Origin: Triticum aestivum
Taxonomy: Eukaryota; Streptophyta; Magnoliopsida; Poales; Poaceae
Assembly: GCF_018294505.1 (NCBI RefSeq)
Contig: NC_057800.1
Coordinates: 171,301,703-171,365,702 of the forward strand
Reading direction: 5' to 3'
DNA length: 64,000 nt
Part shown: piece by piece, positions 23,380 to 34,235 of the stretch
How positions within the stretch are numbered: position 1 is the stretch's first letter
How the letters are laid out: each line of letters begins with the position of its first letter
Made by a program: the position numbers and the translations under genes
Notes under the pieces: model-generated
The model's database searches: none
What the model was told of the DNA's origin: nothing
The model's input: the letters and a program-made list of their open reading frames with translations, nothing else

Positions 23380-24328
23380 TGTCGGCATTCTGGGAACGGG
23401 GGTCCCCAGACTTGCCTGCCTGCGGCCTGCGGCATGGCTCAAAGGGGGGCCCAGCATGGCCCATCTTCACCAACACAGACCCAAGATTCTCGCGAGGGGC
23501 CAAGCCTCGCGAGGCGAATGACGCGGAGCTTCCTCAGGCACGGCCTCATCAGGCTGGCTCGCGAGGAGGCGGAGAGATCAAGGCGGGGTACCTCACGAGG
23601 TGCCCGTGATGCAAGCCATGACGACCAAAGGCGCCAGGCGGGTGCCAGCCCGCGCAGCGTCCTCCTTTCCTCTTTGGTGCAAAGGGAGCAAGCGCAGCCG
23701 CGGAATACTGAGGCATCAGGCAAAGGTTGCTATTTTGGTGCAACAAGACCAAGACCAGGAGGACTGCAAGACGGAGGTCATTGTGGTGCCCAAGACGGCG
23801 TCACCACCAGAGCTTTGTGCAGGCGAAGACTACTTTTGTCAGGATAGCTGGTACTAGCTGTCCCCCTTCAAATTAGTCCGCCATTGTTGGCTCCCTTCCC
23901 GCTCGATATTTGGGAAGAGGACCAGGGCCTCTATAAATAGGACCAACCACCCACAGAACAAGAGAGGGACGAGGGAAGAGAAAAAGATGAGAGAAGGAAA
24001 AGAGAAGGAGGGAGAGAGAGAGAGAAGGGTGACTGAACTCCTCCCAGCAGTTCATCACCCCAGCCAAGAGCAGACCCTCGCAAGGTTGTTCTTCCTTGTA
24101 TTGTTCATCATCATCAGCCCAAGAGGCAATCCACCATGCCACACACTGGAGTAGGGTATTACACCACAACGGTGGCCCGAACCAGTATAAACCCTGTGTC
24201 ATTTGTGTTGTTCTTTCCATTGCTTAGATCTTAGCGAGGCGGAGGGGTGCAGGTAGGTAGCAGGCGAAATCTCCGCGCGCACCCCAGTGTTCGAACCTCA
24301 AGGGTCTGCCGGAACCCGAAATCCGACA
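23380..24328 (+). repeat. 5' LTR of TE-4 (949 bp)
   Basis: Starts TGTCGGCA and ends ATCCGACA, a matching TGTCGG/CCGACA inverted pair. It has a TATA box CTCTATAAATAGG at 23929-23941 and a purine-rich AGAGAAGGAGGGAGAGAG stretch near 24000. GC-rich upstream part. The 5-base left flank is ATGTG. Confidence 0.85.
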
Positions 24329-24330
24329 TT

Positions 24331-24348
24331 TGGCGCGCCAGGTAGGGG
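24331..24348 (+). other. Primer binding site of TE-4
   Basis: TGGCGCGCCAGGTAGGGG two bases after the LTR end. tRNA not assigned. Confidence 0.55.
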
Positions 24349-24399
24349 TGCGCCGGAATTCGTCTTCCACCGCCCCGTTCTCCTCCGACCATCACGCCC

Positions 24400-25530
24400 A
24401 TGTCTGACGCTCGTCGGGCCCGCGCCGAGCACCGGGCCGCTCTCGCTTCCCATGTCGCCCAGACGGCTCCTGTCGGCGGGCGTCCTCGACGTTCCACGTC
24501 ACCTGCCGTCGACGCCGCCATCGGCCCTGCGGGGGACGAGCAGCAAGCATCGTCTCAGCCTCCGTCCGTGCGGCAAGACGGCCGCACCGCTACTCCCTCG
24601 CTCACCCCAGCTGGTTCTTCGTCCCGCGCACTCCACGCACCCATGGAGGCTCGAGCTGCGCTCATCGCGGCAAACGAGCTCCTGCGCTACCATCCCGTCG
24701 ACGACGTCTATGAAGAATGGCTCGACCGCGTCGCCGAGCTCGTCCGCGCCGCAGGGGGCTCTCCTGCGTCGTCTGCTCTGCTGCACCGCACCCCGCCCCA
24801 CGCAAGCGACGAAGCTCCGGCGGCGCCCCTGCCGCCTCCTCCACAAGAAGGTGCCATGGCTCCAAGGCGCGTGGCCCCTGGGCGGAACCCGCTCCGTCAG
24901 GTGCCAGCGCGGCAACAGCAGAGCTGCCAAGAAGTCCCTCGCCCGCAAGAAGCTGCCCGGGCGCTCCCTGCTCCAGCACGCCGTGACCATGCTCCTGCTC
25001 CCGCACGTCAAGACCTAGCTGCAGCGTGTGGGGACATGCAAGACCAAGCTCTCCGTCACCCAAGGCCTCCCGTGGCCACAACAGGCTGCCATGCCTTCAC
25101 CACCTAGCTACGCAGCGTCGCGTGGCCCGGCAAGTTCAAGCCGGACCTGCCTCCTCGTTACGACGGCACGGCTGACCCTGCGGAGTTCCTCCAGCTCTAC
25201 GAGCTGGGCATCGAAGCTGCCAACGGAGATGAGAAGGTCATGGCAAACTGGTTTCCCATGGCGCTCAAGGACGGGGCCCGCACCTGGCTCCTGAACCTGG
25301 CTCCAGGCACGATCTCCTCCTGGGACGAGATGCGCACCCGCTTCATCGCCAACTTCCAAGGTACTCGCGACCGGCCACCCACCGTGAGCGACATGCGCCG
25401 CATCAAGCAACAACCCGGGGAGACCCTGCAGAAGTACATCCAGCGCTTCAACAACGCACGCCTCAAGATTCCCAAGGTGACTGAGGAGGCCATCATCTTA
25501 GCCTTCTCCGACGGCGTGCACGATGTCAAG
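24400..25530 (+). pseudogene. TE-4 gag, one nonsense codon, 3' truncated
   Basis: A single frame (codon start 1 mod 3) runs from ATG 24400 through a TAG at 25105-25107 to the fusion point. The N-terminal half is Ala/Pro/Arg-rich. The retrotransposon gag core follows the stop: GKFKPDLPPRYDGTADP, ARTWLLNLAPG, SWDEMRTRFIANFQGT, ETLQKYIQRFN. It is cut after DGVHDVKM by the deletion that joins the TE-2 LTR. Codon use is strongly GC-rich, unlike its AT-rich surroundings. Confidence 0.85.
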
Positions 25531-27411
25531 ATGGTTGACAGCATTCTCAATCCCAATTAAAGTAATCATCATTAAACAAAACCCAACAAAATTAATTTAG
25601 AGTAACATGTTCAGATTCACATGATAATCCAAGTACTAGATACTCAAGATGTCCATAACCGGGCACACGGCTAACCATGATTAGTTTATTACACTCTGCA
25701 GAGGTTTGCACACTTTTCTCCACAAGACTCCATCGCCTCCGTTTGGTTTCTCGCACTAGATGGTATTTGAGAAGACGGATGACCGAGACATAGTCTTTCA
25801 GAAGCGCTAGCACCTTACGATCGGGTAGACCGTACCACCTACATCCCCTACATCTGCTAGTCTACCACTGTAAGAGTTCGCACAACTTAATCAACTATGC
25901 TAGAGCCCATAATAGCTTGTGGCTGCACACGGAAGTTTCTAGTATGAATAGTCTCATGATCCCTTTGAGCCTGGGTGGCTGTCCAAAAGAAAACAGGCAA
26001 GTCCTGGAATACCCAGGTGCCTCAATCCACCCAGATGTTGTTTAAGTTGCCACCTTAGATAACCATTAATTAACAAAACTCACATCTGTCATGGATATCA
26101 CTCACCCAATCCATGTCTACTAGCATAGCATGGCATAATAAGAAAACGTAGAAGTAACTCCCAAAGGTTTGATAATAACAGGTAATAGGTACTACCTCAT
26201 CTACTTCTCATCCCACAATTTAATTAGATCCTAATCATGCAATGTGTGAGGATTGATCTAATGCAATAAAATTGGGTAGTAGAAAAGGTATGGTCAAAGT
26301 GTTACTTGCCTTGCTGATGATCCGCGAAACCTAGAGATTCGAAGTAACAAGCGGCGCACTCCGGGTATTCTATCGCAGACAAACAAACAAGCATACAATA
26401 AGTACTCATCTAATGCACAGATAAAACTCAAATAAGAGATCTAACCAGAAGGTTCAACTTAAAAACTCCGGTTGGCAAAAAGAATCAAATCGAACGAAAC
26501 AACGAAAGTCAAACGGCGAAAAAAACAACTTCGCTCTAGTAATCTGGATCTAGGGCAAATTTTACAGTAGCAAAATCTTGTTTAAGTTGGTTAAACGGAT
26601 AGAGGGTTTCGAGACGAATCCCTAGACGCTTGAATCGCCTGATTCTGATAAACGAGCGAAAAGTTATACTAAAAGGAAAATCGGATCAGGAATCGCGATC
26701 AGAAAAATCGCGGATTTAACCCGAGAAAAAGAAAAAGTGAACGCCGATTTTTTTTCGGCACGGAAAACGAGGCGCGACGAACCTCGGGCGGCGGGATCGG
26801 CGGCTCCGGCGGCGCGCGCGGATCGAGGCGGGGCTGATGGGCTGGGGCGGCTCGGGGCGGCGCTATTTAAAGGCTGCCCCCGGGCGGTGTCCCGCTCGGG
26901 TACGGCCCGAAGTCGGTTCGTTTTTTTAAATTATTCCACTCAGAAGAAAAATAAAAAGAAATACTAAATGTACTCCAAAAATTCCGAAATAAATTTTCAC
27001 GGGCTTCTAAAATCAAGCCTCACAAGGTGAACATTTATTTGGGACCTAAATGCAATTTTGAAAAACGCACATTTTTCCTAAATTCAAATAAAACACCGAG
27101 AAACTCCGAAATAAAATACTATTTGATTTTATTATTAAATCCTCAATATTTCTTTATTTTGGGAAAGTCATTTTATTCCCTCTCTCATATTTTTGTAATA
27201 GAAATAATTGATGATAAAATAAATAAAATCAAATGATCCTATTCTCAAAATTTGAGAAAACTCAAATATGAAAATAACGAAATCCCCAACTCTCTCTGTG
27301 GGTCATTGAGTTGCATAGAATTTCTAGGATCAACCAAAATGCAAAATAAAATATGATATGCAATGATGATCTAATGTATAACATTCCAAATTGAAAATTT
27401 GGGATGTTACA
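25531..27411 (-). repeat. 5' LTR of TE-2, truncated
   Basis: Corresponds to 8495-10383 of the left LTR. It begins abruptly at 25531 (ATGGTTGACAG), fused to TE-4 gag. The end GGGATGTTACA at 27411 is followed by the TSD AGTGT. Confidence 0.95.
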
Positions 27412-27416
27412 AGTGT

Positions 27417-28304
27417 TGTCGAGATATGAGTTGGAGCAGCGCTGGGGTCGGTCGGGTGGATGTGAGCTGTCTTCGTATCGCCAGTCGACTGAAAAGATGA
27501 TTCTGTAGCGGGCTTCTTGGCTCGCAACAAATCACTCGGGTCTGCAGTCTTCTGGTATTCCTGCAACTCCACCATTGCCGTCTGAGCATCAGCGATCTTC
27601 GAACCTTTCTGAAAACATTCTTCCGCTTTCTTCTGATTGCCCGTAATAGTGATCACACCTTTGGGGCCAGGCATCTTCAATTTTAGGTAGACGTAACATG
27701 GCCGGGCCATGAAGCGTGCATAAGCTGGCCTCCCCAAAATAGCGTGGTAGGCACTCTGGAAGTCTACAACTTCAAATGTCAACTTTTCTTTGCGGTAATT
27801 TTTGGAATCACCGAAAACCACATCAAGAGCAATCTGGCCGAGTGATTCAGCCTTCTTCCCAGGAATGACTCCATGGAAACTCATGTTGCTGGCACTGAGT
27901 CTGGACATCGGAATGCCCATCCCTTTCAACGTCTCAGCATACAATATGTTCAAACCACTGCCACCATCCATTAGGACTTTGGTCAGTCGAGTGCCTTCAA
28001 CAACTGGGTCGACCACCAAAGCTTGCCTCCCAGGGGTGGCAATGTGCGTTGGATGGTCGGACTGGTCGAATGTTATGGCAGTCTGAGACCATTTCAGGTA
28101 ACTAGGTGTCGCCGGAGCGACCATATTCACCTCTCGGTTAATAACTTTCAGTCGACTTTTGCTTTCAACATTGGCAAAAATCATCAGAGTGGAATTGACC
28201 TGAGGGTATCCGTCGTCACTATCTTCCTTGTCCTCGACCTTGTCTGACTCCTTTTCCTTATCTTTGGGCTGCTTGCCCTGGAACTGCTGGATCAAGAGTC
28301 GACA
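27417..28304 (-). pseudogene. TE-1 aspartic protease region (interrupted by TE-2)
   Basis: This continues the gag frame. The segment VLMDGGSGLNILY carries a retroviral-type aspartic protease active site in the D-G-G form often seen in Tat elements. It is followed by the conserved YHAILGRPAYARF and LKMPGPKGVIT blocks. The downstream linker runs into the TE-2 insertion at 27416; past that point the open frame is only the antisense of the TE-2 LTR. The protease would release gag and pol products. No stop falls inside this part, but the open frame is split from pol by 19 kb. Confidence 0.85.
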
Positions 28305-30368
28305 CTATCGAGTGGTATGTTTCGGGTAAATGAAATTACCCTCTTCATCTTTCTTTGTGTGGACGAGACATGGTAAGTCCAACACATCGTTTCCGTCCTG
28401 GTCTTTAACCTTTTTGGGGTTCCAAGGTCCTTTAAGTTTCCCTTTAAACTTTCCTTGGGTTACAGCCAAGGCTTCCCCGGGAGCCGCTGGCTCGGCTTTC
28501 CGCTTCTGTTTCCGATTGGAATTTCCTCCGGTTTCTTGGGTGACTGATTTGAGCTTGCCACTCCTGAGTCGATCCTCATCTTCACCATTAGCGTAATTGG
28601 TGGCAATCTCCATCATCTGATTCAGGGACATATCTCTGGTTCGACCGAATTTCAAATTCAGTTCTCTGTACTTGACGCCTTCCTTGAAGGCACAAACTGC
28701 TTGGTGGTCAGGCACATTCTCCACCGTGTGATGTAACGTGATCCACCTCTGTATGTAATCCCTCAAAGTTTCATTCGGCTTCTGCACGCAAGACCGCAGT
28801 TCCGTCAGTCCTGTCGGTCGCTTGCATGTGCCTTCAAAGGTGGTGACGAACACTCGGGAGAGATCTTCCCAAGTGTAAATGATGCTAGGCGCTAACTGGT
28901 TCAGCCACGCTCTGGCCGAGCCCTCCAACATGAGAGGCAGGTGCTTCATGGCCACTTCATCATTGCCGCCGCCAATCTGGACGGCCACTTGGTAGTCCTC
29001 AAGCTAAGTATCGGGCTTGGACTCGCCAGTGAACTTACTGACTCCAGTCGCCAACTTGAAGTTGGGAGGAATCACAGCGGCCCTGATGGCTCTACTAAAG
29101 CACTCTGGCTCCGAAACATGCACTCTGCTGCTGGTAGGTGCATCTCTATCGTGACCTTCTCGGTGAGCTCTGTTCCTGTCGACCAAACCTTGAACGAGAA
29201 TGGATCTCGCATCAAAGCCTGGCCCTCTGGGGTCGACTGGAATCCTTCGCCCACCACTGTGAGGGCGCCTGTCATCCTGCTGGCGAGGCACATACGACCC
29301 GCTCCTCGGAGGAGGCGTGGGCACTCGACGTGGGCCATCACGATCGACTCGGTGATCATACTGCTCATGGTTCCCATACTGGTTACGCCGGTCTCCACGT
29401 CCCTCACACCTCGGGGGCGATCTTGGGCTGTGAGCCGACTGGACTGTGTCCGCGGCAACGGATCTGCTGTGAATCCTGTTCCGCGACTAAGAAACGGCGG
29501 AATTCTCGTCTCCTGCTGCCCGGAGTAACGCTCTGATCTGCAGCAAGCCTCTGCCAGCCTCCGACTGGGAAGGCTGAATCGACTCTGCTATACGGGCCGC
29601 AGCTGCTAAATTCTGAATCGGAGTTCGATATACCTACGGGGGCGGGAAGAGCTGACGTCGACTGGATTCGGGAACCCGTTGTCGCGCACGCTCGTCGAGT
29701 GCTCGCTGGAGGTTCTCCAGTCGAGTGCGCTCGGCCAAGTTTGCCAGGCGCGCATCTTCTAAGGCGCGAGCCTCGGGGGTTTCTCCAATGATAGGAGTGT
29801 GCAGTGCATCCACGTTCCGGCGGCGAAGTTCTTCTCTCTGCAGCGACGTGAGAGGCTCGGGAAGATACTCCTCATGGGGACGCGACGGGTCGCCTCCACC
29901 CGCGCCTCCGTCGGTGCGGGGAAAACCAGGATGACTGGGCGGTCCATCGACCATCAAAACCTCCACCGCCGGATCGCTGCTGTCGCACTCGGATGCGGTC
30001 TCTGCGGAGTCAGTCGACAGGTTGAACAGGCCATAGAGGGATTTGTCGGGCTCGATCGCCGCGACTTGAGGGGTGGCCGACTGACGTGCCACCGCGTGTC
30101 TCACCCACCGCTGAAGTCTCGACCGACCAGAGCGCTTGTGCCGGCGGGAAACAGGGAGGGAGGACGACACAGGAGTCGACTGGTAGGGGGTCGACGGTTG
30201 CCGCATGAGAACGCCATGGACGCACGCGCTAAAGTGTGTTGCCCCGCGAACAGGGAGTGCGTCCACGTCGAGCGGAGCCTCCTGAAGCCAAGCAGAGTCG
30301 TCGACGATGAACGTGAGCGCACCGAGACGGATCTCCCGGCCCTCCACCAAAACTCCGCCAAAAACCAT
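28305..30368 (-). pseudogene. TE-1 gag polyprotein, four in-frame TAG codons
   Basis: The reading frame opens at an ATG at 30368, only 74 bases from the LTR. The first ~245 residues are Arg/Pro-rich. The capsid-like retrotransposon gag core lies at about 28500-29030 (motifs ARAWLNQLAP, TWEDLSRVF, NETLRDYIQRW). A basic Lys-rich linker and a degenerate knuckle-like segment follow. The frame is broken by TAG at 29634-29636, 29487-29489, 29004-29006 and 28305-28307, with no frameshift between them. Each TAG sits where related Gypsy proteins I recall carry Gln, so CAG to TAG is the simplest origin. Gag would form the virus-like particle. Confidence 0.85.
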
Positions 30369-30422
30369 GATGATTCAGGTCGGAAAAGGTCGCAACTCCT
30401 CCAACAAAACGCTAAAACACCT

Positions 30423-30440
30423 GTCGCATGGTGGGCGCCA
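30423..30440 (-). other. Primer binding site of TE-1
   Basis: The minus strand reads TGGCGCCCACCATGCGAC two bases after the LTR end. TGG at the start fits pairing with a tRNA 3' CCA end. I do not assign the tRNA. Confidence 0.6.
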
Positions 30441-30442
30441 AC

Positions 30443-30977
30443 TGTCGTGGTTCTAAGGCTGACAGTAGTGTAGGGGGGTAAGTATGGAGAGGCAAGATCT
30501 TAGCTATGGAGAAGTTGTAAGAACGCAAGGTTTACGAGTTCAGGCCCTTCTCGGAGGAAGTAATAGCCCTACGTCTCGGAGCCCGGAGGCGGTCGACTGG
30601 ATTATGAGAGTATGAATTATAGGGGTGCGAACCCTTTACACTGAGGAGGGGGGTGGCTTATATAGAGTCCGCCAGACCCCTCCGGCCCTCAGTTATGCAG
30701 GGTTTTAATTACATTAAGGTCGGGCATTACTAGTAACGCCCCTAATAAAGTGCTATGATGACCATAAAAGCTACTTAATGACCGACCGTAGCGTGCGGAG
30801 TGACTTTAGGTCTCCTGGCCGTCGGGTGGTTGGATCTTGGTCGAGTGGTTGCTTCTTGGTCGAGTGTCTTCGAGTCCGTCGAGTGAAACACCGCCAAGTC
30901 AATTGAAATGTGATTTCTTCTGGAGATGTCCTTGGGTAGGTCAGTTTGGACAGGTCCATGACCCTACCCTAGGTACA
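30443..30977 (-). repeat. 5' LTR of TE-1 (535 bp)
   Basis: On the plus strand it starts TGTCGTGG at 30443 and ends GGTACA at 30977, giving TG...CA termini for the minus-strand element. The left boundary is fixed by the primer binding site two bases away. The right boundary is fixed by the change into a BARE-type LTR at 30978. The partner LTR is not in the window, so the length is inferred from the ends only. Confidence 0.75.
30655..30666 (-). promoter_or_regulatory. TATA-like promoter element in the TE-1 5' LTR
   Basis: The minus strand reads CTATATAAGCC here, inside the LTR and upstream of the gag start. This is the usual arrangement for an LTR promoter. The call is by motif and position only. 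Confidence 0.45.
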
Positions 30978-32559
30978 TAGCTTCATCAACTAGCTCATTG
31001 ATCAAAGATGGTTAAGGTTTCTTAACCATAGACATGTGTTGTCATTTGATAACGGGATCACATCATTAGGAGAATGATGTGATGGACAAGACCCATCCGT
31101 TAGCTTAGCATATTGCTTGTTCAATTTATTGCTATTGCTTTCTTCATGTCAAATACTTATTCCTTCGACTATGAGATTATGCAACTCCCGGATACCATAG
31201 GAATACCTTGTGTGCTATCAAACTTCACAACGTAATTGGGCCATCATAAAGATGCTCTATAGGTATCTCTGAAGGTGTTTGCTGAGTTGGCATAAATTGA
31301 GATTAGGATTTGTCAATCCGAGTATCAAAGAGAATCTCTGGGCCCTCTCGGTAATACACATCATAAGCTTGCAAGCAAATGACTAAGGAGTTAGTCACAA
31401 GGTGATGTATTATGGAATGAGTAAAGATACTTGCCGGTAACGAGACTGAACTAGATATGAAGATATTGACGATCGAATCTCGGGCAAGTAACATACCGAT
31501 GGACGAAGGGAATTACGTATGTTGTCATAGCGGTTCAACCGATAAAGGTCTTCGTAGAATATGTAGGAGCCAATACGGGCATCCAGGTTTCGCTATTAGT
31601 TATTGATCGAAGAAGTGTCTCGGTCATGTCTACATAGTTCTCGAACCCATAGGGTCCGCACGCTTAACGTTCATTGACGATATAGTGTTATATGTGTTAT
31701 ATGATTTGGTGACCGAATGTTGTTTGGAGTCCTGGATGAGATCATAGACATGACAAGGAGTCTTGAAATGGTTGAGGTAAAGATTGATATATAGGACGAT
31801 GGTATTCGGACATCAGAAATATTCCAGGGGATGCCGGGTACTTATCGGGTCACCGAAAAGGGTTCCGGGCACCCCCAACAAAAGATATGGGCATTATGGG
31901 CCAAGAGGGTAAATGCACTAGCCACAAGGGGCTGGTGCTCCCCCCATATGGGCTGGCCTAAGAGGAGAAGGAAAGAGGGGAAAGGGAAAGGAAAGAGTGG
32001 AATAGGATTACCCCTTCCATCCCCCTCCGACAAATATTGCAGGGGGGCACATGGCTTGGGAGGAGCCCAAGCAGAATTCAGTCCTACTTGGGGCACCCCT
32101 TGTCCTCTCCCCTCTCCATCCCACCTATATATATGAGGAGGGGGCGCCTAGCACACCCAAGACAATTGTTAACCGTGTGCGGCGCCCCCCTCACCGTTTA
32201 CACCCTGGTCATATTTTCTTAGTGCTTAGGCGAAGCCCTGCGGAGATCACTTCACCATCACTGTCACCACGCCGTCATGCTGATGGAACTCATCTACTAC
32301 CTCACGTATTGCTAGATCAAGAAGGCGAGGAACGTCACCGAGCTGAACGTGTGCAGAACGCGGAGGTGTCGTGCGTTCGGTACTTGATCAGTTGAAGCGC
32401 GAAGAAGTTCAACTACGTCAACCGCGTGGTGAAACGCTTCCACTTACGGTCTACGTGGGTACGTAGACACACTCTCCCCCTCATTGCTATGAATCTCCAT
32501 GGATAAATCATTGTGTGTGCATAGAATTGTTTTTGCTTTCCATGCAACGATTGCCAACA
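30978..32559 (+). repeat. TE-5: BARE/Angela-type Copia LTR, left end cut by TE-1
   Basis: Shares with the Angela LTRs at 42262 and 49883 the words GATCACATCATTAGGAGAATGATGTG, cited here as GATCACATCATTAGG and AGAATGATGTGATGG, and CTCCCGGATACCATAGG. It runs to a diverged LTR end CCAACA at 32559. About 110 bases of the LTR start are absent and should lie beyond the left end of TE-1, outside the window. TATA-like CTATATATATGAGG at 32125. No primer site follows, so it is a solo LTR or the 3' LTR of a plus-strand element. Confidence 0.85.
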
Positions 32560-32661
32560 TCACACCCACTTAGTTTCTTTTTGAGCTTTCATAAAATTAT
32601 AGCTCTAGTGCATCCGTTGCATGGTAATCCCTACCCGCTCACATTTATATCTATTGATGGG

Positions 32662-34235
32662 TGCTACCTCTTGAGCACTGCGTTGGTTTTCCCTTGAAGA
32701 GGAAAGGGTGATGCAGTAAAGCAGCGTAAGTATTTCCCTCAGTTTTTGAGAACCAAGGTATCAATCCAGTATGAGACCACGCGCGAGTCACCTCGTACCT
32801 ACACAAACAAATAAGAACCTCGCAACCAACGCGATAAAGGGGTTGTCAATCCCTTCACGGCCACTTGCAAGAGTGAGATCTGATAGAGATAATAATAATA
32901 GGATAAATATTTTTGGTATTTTTATGATATAGATTGAAAGTAAAGATTGTAAAATAAAATAGATTGGAAACTTGTATGATGGAAAATAGACCCGGGGGCC
33001 ATAGGTTTCCCTAGTGGCTTCTCTCAAGATAGCATACGTATTACGGTGGGTGAACAAATTACCATCGAGCAATTGATAGAAAAGCGAATAATTATGAGAA
33101 TATCTAGGCATGATCATGTATATAGGCATCACGTCCGAGACAAGTAGACCGACTCCTGCCTGCATCTACTACTATTACTCCACACATCGACCGCTATCCA
33201 GCATGCATCTAGAGTATTAAGTTCATAAGAACAGAGTAACGCCTTAATCAAGATGACATGATGTAGAGGGATAAACTCATGCAATATGATATAAACCCCA
33301 TCTTTTTACCCTCCATGGCAACAATACAATACGTGTCGTTTCCCCTACTGTCACTAGGATCGAGCACCACAAGATTGAACCCAAAGCTAAGCACTTCTCC
33401 CATTGCAAGAAACATCAATCTAGTAGGACAAACCAAACTGATAATTCGAAGAGACTTGCAAAGATAAACCAATCATACATAAAAGAATTCAGAGAAGAAT
33501 CAAATATTGTTCATAGATAATCTGGATCATAAACCCACAATTCATCGGATCTCGACAAACACACCGCAAAAGAAGATTACATCGAATAGATCTCCAAGAG
33601 AATCGAGGAGAACTTTGTATTGAGATCCAAAGAGAGAGAAGAAGCCACCTAGCTACTAGCTATGGACCCGAAGGTCTGAAGTAAACTACTCACACATCAC
33701 CGGAGAGGTCATGGAGTTGATGTAGAGGCCCTCCATGATGAATGCCCCCTCCGGCGGAGCTCCGAAAAAGGCCCCAAGATGGGATCTCTTGGGGTACAGA
33801 AGGTTGCTGCAGTGGAATTAGGTTTTTGTGGTGCTCCTGGATGTTTGCGGGGCACGTGGACTTATATAGGAGGAAGAAGTAAGTCGGTGCAGCAACAAGG
33901 AGCCCACGAGGGTGGAGGGCGCGCCCGGGGGGGTCGGCACGCCCCCTGTCTCGTGGCCTCCTTGATTGTTTCTTGACGCCCACTCCAAGTCTCCTGGATC
34001 ATGTTTGTTGAGAAAATCATGTTCCCGAAGGTTTCATTCCATTTGGACTTCATTTGGTATTCCTTTTCTGCAAAACAGTGAAATAGGCAAAAAACAACAA
34101 TTTGGGTTGGGCCTCCGGTTAATAGGTTAGTCCCAAAAATGATATAAAAGTATAAAATAAAGCCCATTAAATCCAAAACAGATAATATAATAGCATGGAG
34201 CAATCAAAAATTATAGATACGTTGGAGACGTATCA
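32662..34235 (-). repeat. TE-7: solo LTR (1,574 bp), TSD ATGGG
   Basis: Plus-strand ends are TGCTACCTC and GAGACGTATCA. It is flanked by ATGGG at 32657-32661 and 34236-34240. The undisturbed target is seen in reverse in TE-9 at ~53760-53790 (ATGGGCATCTCC), which confirms a clean insertion. A lone LTR with TSD is the product of LTR-LTR recombination. Same family as the host element's own LTR. Confidence 0.95.

Larger units (their letters stand above)
23380..25530 (+). mobile_element. TE-4: Gypsy element, 5' LTR and gag only, 3' part deleted
   Basis: A plus-strand element inserted in TE-2 gag. It has the 5' LTR, primer site and gag, then is fused at 25530/25531 to the middle of the TE-2 5' LTR. 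The rest of TE-4, the start of TE-2 gag and the first ~487 bases of the TE-2 LTR are missing. One deletion explains all three losses. Confidence 0.9.
8008..27411 (-). mobile_element. TE-2: Tekay/Del-type chromovirus (Ty3/Gypsy) with nested TE-3 and TE-4
   Basis: A minus-strand Gypsy element whose pol ends in a chromodomain. The flanking TSD is AGTGT at 8003-8007 and 27412-27416. The left (3') LTR is complete; the right (5') LTR lacks its first ~487 bases on the plus strand because of a deletion shared with TE-4. The first ~245 comparable LTR bases differ at about seven sites by eye, so it is older than TE-3. TE-3 is inserted in the last codons of its pol. Confidence 0.95.
1..30977 (-). mobile_element. 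TE-1: Tat-lineage Ty3/Gypsy LTR retrotransposon, split by nested elements, 3' end off window
   Basis: Read on the minus strand the order is 5' LTR, primer site, gag, protease, RT, two RNase H regions, integrase without a chromodomain, tandem-repeat 3' UTR, then a gene on the opposite strand. That layout, with an antisense gene between pol and the 3' LTR, is known for the plant Tat lineage. TE-2 (8008-27411) is inserted in the gag-pol frame with the TSD AGTGT at 8003-8007 and 27412-27416. Removing 19,409 bases restores frame phase exactly (codon starts at 2 mod 3 on the right and 0 mod 3 on the left). The 3' LTR lies before base 1. The right flank (TAGCT, 30978-30982) is the expected TSD but its partner is not visible. 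Confidence 0.9.

Noticed and set aside
23380..23503. N-terminal 41 residues of the long TE-2 gag-RT frame
   Set aside because: These are the antisense of the TE-4 LTR; true gag sequence starts left of 23380.
24287..25107. Overlapping long frames on both strands
   Set aside because: GC-rich gag sequence opens several frames; only the frame with the gag core (start 24400) is supported.
27330..27411. C-terminal end of the TE-1 protease frame
   Set aside because: It runs into the TE-2 LTR and is not retrotransposon protein.
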